A stretch of DNA of 64,000 nucleotides, taken from positions 62,001 to 126,000 of the forward strand of contig JAJDVX010000032.1 of NCBI GenBank assembly GCA_022825895.1, written 5' to 3'. A program made the translations under genes and the position numbers. The notes under the pieces were generated by a model that did no database searches, was not told the origin of the DNA, and saw only the letters and a program-made list of their open reading frames with translations. The DNA is from Chloroflexota bacterium. GTDB taxonomy: Bacteria > Chloroflexota > UBA11872. Positions within the stretch are counted from its first letter, which is position 1. Each line of letters begins with the position of its first letter. Positions 56,457 through 64,000 of this stretch are shown in pieces.

Positions 56457-57161
56457 GTGGCCCTGACCCAGGCGCAGCTTGACGAACTTCGCGAGATCGA
56501 CACGCCCACGATTCTGAACGCGATCGAGACGTTCGGGGTCCGGCCGAACACGCTGGGATTCACCGGCACGAACATCCGCTACCTGGCCCCGGATATGGGC
56601 GTGATGCTGGGCTACGCCGTCACGGCGCTGGGCGACACGATGAGCGAAGACGCGCCCAAGAGCCCGGACGGCATGTTCCAGATGTGGGAAGCCGTGGACG
56701 AAACGCCGAACCCGGTGGTGCTGGTGATCAAGGACTTCGGCGATGACCCGACGCACTCGGTGCACGCGGGCGACGGCATGGCCACGCTGGCCCACGTGCT
56801 GGGCGCCGACGGGATCGTGACCGACGCGGCGCTGCGCGACCTGGAAGGCGTGAAGGGCGCCGGTATCAAGCCGTTCGCGCGCGGGCTGGCGCCGTCACAT
56901 GCGAACAACCGCATCATTCGCGCGCAGGTGCCGGTGGCGATTGACGGGATGGACGTGAATCCCGGCGACCTGGTGCACGGCGACGAGAATGGCGTGTGCA
57001 CGATTCCGATTGAAATCGCCGACAAGGTCGCGGCGGCGGCGCATAAGATCCTGGAAGGCGAGGAAGCCACGCGCCTGAGCTACCTGGAACCGGGCTTCAA
57101 CCTGGACGACTACGCCAAGTCGCGGGGCCTCACGCGCAAAGACCCGAACCGCGGCTTTTAG
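56457..57161 (+). CDS. RraA-like family protein (aldolase/demethylmenaquinone-type fold)
   Basis: 234 aa from GTG 56457 with GGAGGT upstream. 'LGADGIVTDAALRDLEGVKGAG' and 'VNPGDLVHGDENGVCTIP' are the RraA-like core, where bacterial members act as 4-hydroxy-4-methyl-2-oxoglutarate-type aldolases or RNase E regulators. With catabolic neighbours, an aldolase role is more likely here. It follows the ArsC-like gene by 51 nt on the same strand. Substrate unknown. Confidence 0.85.
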   Translation: MALTQAQLDELREIDTPTILNAIETFGVRPNTLGFTGTNIRYLAPDMGVMLGYAVTALGDTMSEDAPKSPDGMFQMWEAVDETPNPVVLVIKDFGDDPTHSVHAGDGMATLAHVLGADGIVTDAALRDLEGVKGAGIKPFARGLAPSHANNRIIRAQVPVAIDGMDVNPGDLVHGDENGVCTIPIEIADKVAAAAHKILEGEEATRLSYLEPGFNLDDYAKSRGLTRKDPNRGF

Positions 57162-57255
57162 GGCGAAGGCGACGTAGCGGCCGGCGGTCCCGTGCTCACC
57201 TCCGCGCAGGCGGCTGGAGGGCAACGCGGGACGTTAGCCGCGGCCCGAGGCCGTC

Positions 57256-58011
57256 TTACCGTCGACCCGGGAAGTCCTTCTTGGTGACGATCGGGTACGT
57301 CTTTTCCGTGCTGAGCGGGGTTGGCTCCCTGGCCAGGTCGCCAGACGCCGTGCGATTGCGCAGCAGGTGGATGGCCAGAATGGTGTAAAGGCCGTCATCC
57401 GCCGTCTGGCGGCCGCCCAGTTCGAAGTACTTGGGGGACATGATGGACATGTCTTCCAAGGGAATGTCGGCGGTGGTGCGCTCCTGCTGGCGGAAGCGGC
57501 CGGCGAATACCTCGCAGATCATGGCGTTGCCGCTGGGCATACGGGCGCGCCCGTAGGCCCGACAGACAAAGGGGCGAACCGGGTAGACCTCGCAGCGGTT
57601 GTCGGGCCCGAGCATGGGACAGCGGGTCACTTCGGTGCGGAAGCCCTGGCCGACGGCGCGCACGAAGGCGCTGGGATGCTTGTTGCGCATTCTGAGCCAG
57701 CGGCTGAGCGGGTTGCCGTATTGCTCCATCTGGTCGGTGACTCGCTTGTAGATGGTGAGGCGCTGTTCCTTCGTCAGATTCCGGCGCATCCAGGCGTGGA
57801 TGAGCGCCCATTCCTGTTCGCCCGCGAGCACCTGGTGCATGCAGCAGCGCGCGCAGCCTTTCTGGCACTCCAGGATCGGGTTGTCGCGGACCACGACCTC
57901 GGACCAGCCTTCCATGGCGTCGTAGAGCTCGGGGAGGCTTCCGGCGGACTCGGCCATTCGTGAGTAGAAGGCATGCAAGTCGACGGTTTGGGCGGAGGGC
58001 TTTTCGGCCAA
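57256..58011 (-). CDS. YkgJ-like Cys-cluster protein
   Basis: 251 aa from TTG 58011; a later Met (residue 19) is an alternative start. 'CQKGCARCCMHQVL' and 'CPMLGPDNRCEVYPVRPFVCRAYG' are the eight-cysteine zinc/iron-binding signature of the YkgJ/UPF0153 family. The helical N-terminus ('LHAFYSRMAESAG') and charged C-terminus frame it. Role not established; metal chelation is the usual proposal. It is convergent with the RraA-like gene and 90 nt from the SDR gene. Confidence 0.85.
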   Translation of the reverse strand: MAEKPSAQTVDLHAFYSRMAESAGSLPELYDAMEGWSEVVVRDNPILECQKGCARCCMHQVLAGEQEWALIHAWMRRNLTKEQRLTIYKRVTDQMEQYGNPLSRWLRMRNKHPSAFVRAVGQGFRTEVTRCPMLGPDNRCEVYPVRPFVCRAYGRARMPSGNAMICEVFAGRFRQQERTTADIPLEDMSIMSPKYFELGGRQTADDGLYTILAIHLLRNRTASGDLAREPTPLSTEKTYPIVTKKDFPGRR

Positions 58012-58101
58012 GATCTGTGCGTCCGGTTGGGTCTCGCCAGAAGTATGGCAATTTCGCGGTGCTTAATTCGACTGGTATTCGGCTCGGCGGGGGACTCGAC
58101 C

Positions 58102-58992
58102 TCAGTTGACCGGCGTGTATGAGCCCCAGTCCGGTCGCCGGCCGTCCACGTCGTCGACCTGGTAGACCTTGGCCATATCCCAGCTGGTGAGCGCCTGGCC
58201 GGCGTAGCGGCCGACTTTGGGATCGGCGGCCAGCGCCGCAATCACCCGACCCAGAAACCGGGGCGTTTCCGAGACGGCGAAGTCCACATCCTGCTCAATG
58301 GCGTCGCGCCAGTTCGCCTCGGTGACGCCGAAGTGGTCCAACATCCACTCGGAGCGCAGGAAGCCGGGCGTGATGGCCAGCGCCGTGATTCGGTTTTCGT
58401 CGTTGTGCTCGCGGAGTTCGTGGTCGAAGGCCAGCGCCAGACGAATGACCGTGGTCTTGACCAGGTCGTAGTAGAACTGGCGCCGGTAGCCCAGTTCATT
58501 GCCGTCAGTGACTTCAACCACCAGGCCCTGGCCGTGCCCGATCATGAGCGGCAGGGCGAAGTGGCTGGTGATGATGTGGGTGTGGATGGCCTGCCGAAGC
58601 AGGAACAACCCATCCTCGAGCGAATGCTCCCAGAAGCGGCGGCCCCAGACGACGATGTCCTCGCCGCCCCAGATGTCATTGACCAGGATGTCGAGCCGTC
58701 CTTCCTGCTCGTTTCGGATGCGGGCAACGAGCGATTCGACCTGCGCCGGCTCGGTGTGATCGACTTGAACCGCGATACCCGTGCCGCCTGCGGCATCGAC
58801 CAGTTCAGCCGTTTCTTCGATCGTTTCCGGCCGCTTCATTGGCGACTGGTGCTGCCGTGTGGTGCGGCCGGTGCAGTAGACGGTGGCGCCGGCGGCGCCG
58901 AGCTCAACGGCGATACCGCGCCCGCAGCCGCGGGTGGCGCCGGCGACGAGCGCGACCTGGCCGCGCAACGGCTGAGGCTGTTGAACAGTCAT
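58102..58992 (-). CDS. Short-chain dehydrogenase/reductase (SDR)
   Basis: 296 aa from ATG 58992 ('MTVQQPQPLRGQVALVAG'); the longer frame to 59127 is not part of the family. 'AGATRGCGRGIA' is the TGxxxGxG cofactor loop and 'ILVNDIWGG' the NNAG-equivalent. 'YRRQFYYDLVKTTVIRLA' carries the Tyr-x-x-x-Lys pair (Y-D-L-V-K). 'RITALAITPGFLRSEWML' is the PG motif. NAD(P)-dependent oxidoreductase, substrate unknown. It ends just downstream of the 5S rRNA in map order but on the same strand. Confidence 0.9.
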   Translation of the reverse strand: MTVQQPQPLRGQVALVAGATRGCGRGIAVELGAAGATVYCTGRTTRQHQSPMKRPETIEETAELVDAAGGTGIAVQVDHTEPAQVESLVARIRNEQEGRLDILVNDIWGGEDIVVWGRRFWEHSLEDGLFLLRQAIHTHIITSHFALPLMIGHGQGLVVEVTDGNELGYRRQFYYDLVKTTVIRLALAFDHELREHNDENRITALAITPGFLRSEWMLDHFGVTEANWRDAIEQDVDFAVSETPRFLGRVIAALAADPKVGRYAGQALTSWDMAKVYQVDDVDGRRPDWGSYTPVN

Positions 58993-59116
58993 GCGCCGGC
59001 AGGCGGCATGCCAGGCCGCGTGCCGGGACCGAAGCCGGGAGCAATTGGTGTCATGGGCGCAAGTGCCCCGAAAAGAAGAGACGAAGTGAAGAAATGAACG
59101 CGGACGCGCGGTCAAG

Positions 59117-59238
59117 TTTCCCGGCAACGGGCTATCTTCCCACCGGGTTGCCCCGGCAGTATTGTCGCTGCTGACGAGCTTAACGACTGTGTTCGGGATG
59201 GGAACAGGTGTGGCCTCATCGCAAAGGTCACCGGGAAA
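59117..59238 (-). rRNA. rrf: 5S ribosomal RNA
   Basis: About 122 nt. The ends TTTCCCGG and CCGGGAAA form the terminal helix. The interior has CACACCTGTTCCCATCCCGA, the conserved 5S loop, and TTAAGCTCGTCAGC. It lies about 45 nt after the 3' end of 23S. Confidence 0.95.
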
Positions 59239-59283
59239 CCTGACCGCGCGTCACGCAAAGCTGCAATTGTGCCGACCTAACAG

Positions 59284-62368
<3,085 letters not shown>

Positions 62369-62708
62369 CCGTTAGGCCGGCAAAACTGCAGCTTTACGCA
62401 TTTCGCGTAAATCTTCACTTGTCAAGGTTCGCAGCCGAAACGCCTAAGCGGTTGGCTGAGGGCCGCTCGCGGATTGCTCCGCGGGGCAACGACCCATCAT
62501 AGGCGAGCACCCGCCCGCGGTCAACGGCAAGTTCTCGTCACTTCGCACGTGCGGCCGCCGCTCAGCGCCCGGCCGGGACCCCAACGGGTGTTCACGACGA
62601 GAAATGGCAACGCGTCGCGCGACGAGGCCGGAGACGCACCGAGGCCCGGCGCCTGGGCGCCGGGCCTCGGGATCTGCAACCGCGTGGCGGTTGCGGACAA
62701 CGGCTTGC
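62369..62708. other. rRNA leader/promoter region and terminator
   Basis: 340 nt between the solute-binding protein gene's end and 23S. It carries the left half of the 23S processing stem (62372-62382), a terminator hairpin (62639-62670) and presumably the rRNA promoter, which I cannot place with confidence. Confidence 0.5.
62639..62670 (-). terminator. Hairpin terminator after the solute-binding protein gene
   Basis: A 15-bp perfect stem, CCGAGGCCCGGCGCC against GGCGCCGGGCCTCGG with a 2-nt centre, about 40 nt after the gene's stop. It may also insulate the rRNA promoter downstream. Confidence 0.65.
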
Positions 62709-64000
62709 CTAGAGGGCGGGGAAGCCGAACTTCTGGCGCGCCGCGTTGAGCTGGTCGCGCTGCGACTCCAGGGAGTCGGCCACCCACTTCTCGGCGCCGG
62801 AAATGGCCTCGTCGACCGAGACGTCGCCCAGGTAGGCGGCGGAAATGAAGGCGTTACGCCATTCGTTCATCTCCCACCAGTTGGGCAGGGCCATCATCAG
62901 GTGCCGGCTCTCCGGCGCGTCGGCGTAGCGCTGCAGCCACTCCATGCCGTCGGGCGGCGGGTTGGTCGCCGAAGCGTCGTTGAAGGCCGTCTTGATCATT
63001 GGCAGGTGACCGCGGTCGATCGCCACGCGACCCTGGTAGACCGCGCTGCCGAGGAACACCGTGAGGTCAACGGCCTCTTCGATCGTGCCCAGGCGCTGGG
63101 CGCCATTGGTCACGAGGTTCGGCTGGTCGTTCCAGGAATGTACCTCGAAACCTTCCGGACCGATGGGCATGGGGCCCAGCGACCAGGAGAAGCGGTCCTT
63201 GATGCGCGGCACGTGGAATCCGGACGAGTAGACGCCGGAGCCCAACCAGGACCAGACCTTGCCGGAGGCGAACGGGTTGCCGAATTCACCGGAAACGCGC
63301 TTGCTTTCAGCGTCCGGGAACGACACGCCCGTGTCGTGAATCATGCCGACCGAGAACTTCAAGCCCCAGTCGCCGCCGTTGTCGAACACGGCCAAACCGG
63401 TCTCATCGGCGTTGCGGTAGGCCAGGCCGCCGGATCCGAAGCACATGGGCGCCCACTGGAACTCGTAGTCGTTGCGAGCCCAGGAACCCCACTCGTCGGT
63501 GTCCGGATTGGTCGCCTTGCGAGCGGACTCCAGGTAGTCCTCGGCGTAGGTCCAGCCCTCGCTCGGGAACTCGATGCCGGCCTTCTCGCCCAGGTCCACG
63601 TTCATCAGGATGCCGCCGGTCGCGCCCTGGAAGGGCATGCCGAACTGGTCACCCTCGATGACGGTCGGGACCGAGCCGCCCTCACCGTGGGCGTGGTCGA
63701 AGTTGACCGTGTAGAGGTCCGGAATGAAGTAGTACTCGTTGACGTCGTAGTCGTCGCGCCGGGCGAGCACGTCGTTGATCTGGGTGAATCCGCCGTCGGC
63801 GACGAAGGCACCCAACATGCCGCCGTCCAGCATGGCGACTTCCGCCTGCGTCCCAGCCGCCATCTGCAGCGGGAAGGTCTCGCGGTAGTCGGCCGGCTGG
63901 GGCTCAAAACGAATGTTGATGTTCGGTCGCGACTTGGCGTACTCGCGCAGACCCCACTGCATGGCCGCACCACGCGGGCCAGAGGTGTGGTCGCTGACGT
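62709..64000 (-). CDS. Family 1-like extracellular solute-binding protein, 5' end outside window
   Basis: The frame is open from base 64000, reading 'VSDHTSGPRGAAMQWGLREYAKSRPNINIRFEPQP', so the start and signal peptide are off the edge. ATG 63962 is internal. 'GQ-FGMPFQGATGGILMNVDLGEKAGIEFP', 'WTYAEDYLESARKAT' and 'WSWLGSGVYSSGF' resemble sugar-type ABC binding proteins (SBP_bac_1). Expected to bind a carbohydrate outside the membrane for an importer whose other genes are outside the window. It ends at TAG 62709-62711, with a terminator hairpin downstream. Confidence 0.85.
   Translation of the reverse strand, partial: VSDHTSGPRGAAMQWGLREYAKSRPNINIRFEPQPADYRETFPLQMAAGTQAEVAMLDGGMLGAFVADGGFTQINDVLARRDDYDVNEYYFIPDLYTVNFDHAHGEGGSVPTVIEGDQFGMPFQGATGGILMNVDLGEKAGIEFPSEGWTYAEDYLESARKATNPDTDEWGSWARNDYEFQWAPMCFGSGGLAYRNADETGLAVFDNGGDWGLKFSVGMIHDTGVSFPDAESKRVSGEFGNPFASGKVWSWLGSGVYSSGFHVPRIKDRFSWSLGPMPIGPEGFEVHSWNDQPNLVTNGAQRLGTIEEAVDLTVFLGSAVYQGRVAIDRGHLPMIKTAFNDASATNPPPDGMEWLQRYADAPESRHLMMALPNWWEMNEWRNAFISAAYLGDVSVDEAISGAEKWVADSLESQRDQLNAARQKFGFPAL

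Overview
The window is high-GC bacterial DNA whose content points to Chloroflexota, most plausibly a Dehalococcoidia/SAR202-like lineage, marine or sponge-associated. This is inference from gene content. The clues are Tat-type lipoproteins with Thr-Pro-Glu linkers, many Gfo/Idh/MocA oxidoreductases with an enolase-superfamily dehydratase, and a 23S-5S rRNA unit with no adjacent 16S gene. No taxonomic marker was searched.

Bases 1-18,700 are a sugar-catabolism and uptake region. It holds a galactonate-dehydratase-like enzyme, five Gfo/Idh/MocA dehydrogenases (two a tandem duplicate), a TIM-barrel sugar isomerase, a NIPSNAP protein, a radical SAM protein, and a complete peptide/oligosaccharide ABC importer. 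The importer has two permeases divergent from the binding protein, followed by two ATPases and a beta-propeller hydrolase-like protein. Bases 18,800-24,500 carry an MFS exporter and two secreted proteins. Both secreted proteins start with the same duplicated cysteine-bearing domain; one continues into RCC1-type repeats and the other into a trypsin-like protease. Decayed protease and RCC1 fragments lie between them.

Bases 24,500-32,800 hold uvrB, a SelA-fold PLP enzyme, a glycosidase-like propeller, a GNAT acetyltransferase and a stomatin/NfeD operon. Bases 32,800-44,400 are an accessory island full of interspersed repeats: a single-chain nuclease-methyltransferase with a repeat element read through in frame, a three-Cys-motif protein with its TcmP partner, a VapBC-like and a HicBA-like toxin-antitoxin pair, a triplicated 255-bp repeat, and a second glycosidase-like propeller. 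Bases 44,400-51,750 hold an ABC-F ATPase behind a leader ORF and terminator hairpin, a tiny membrane protein, lepA, an NCS2 transporter with an unusual C-terminal extension, and another PIN toxin-antitoxin pair.

Bases 51,790-59,000 hold divergent tRNA-Ile and tRNA-Ala, a DUF5069 protein, a 3-methyladenine glycosylase, oxidoreductases, an RraA-like protein, a Cys-cluster protein and an SDR. The most striking item is at 56,049-56,405: an ArsC/Spx-family thioredoxin-fold protein with an in-frame TGA exactly at the catalytic cysteine. It has a strong Shine-Dalgarno sequence and a SECIS-like hairpin just downstream, so it is a candidate selenoprotein. The window ends with 5S and 23S rRNA (minus strand) and a sugar-type solute-binding protein that runs off the right edge.
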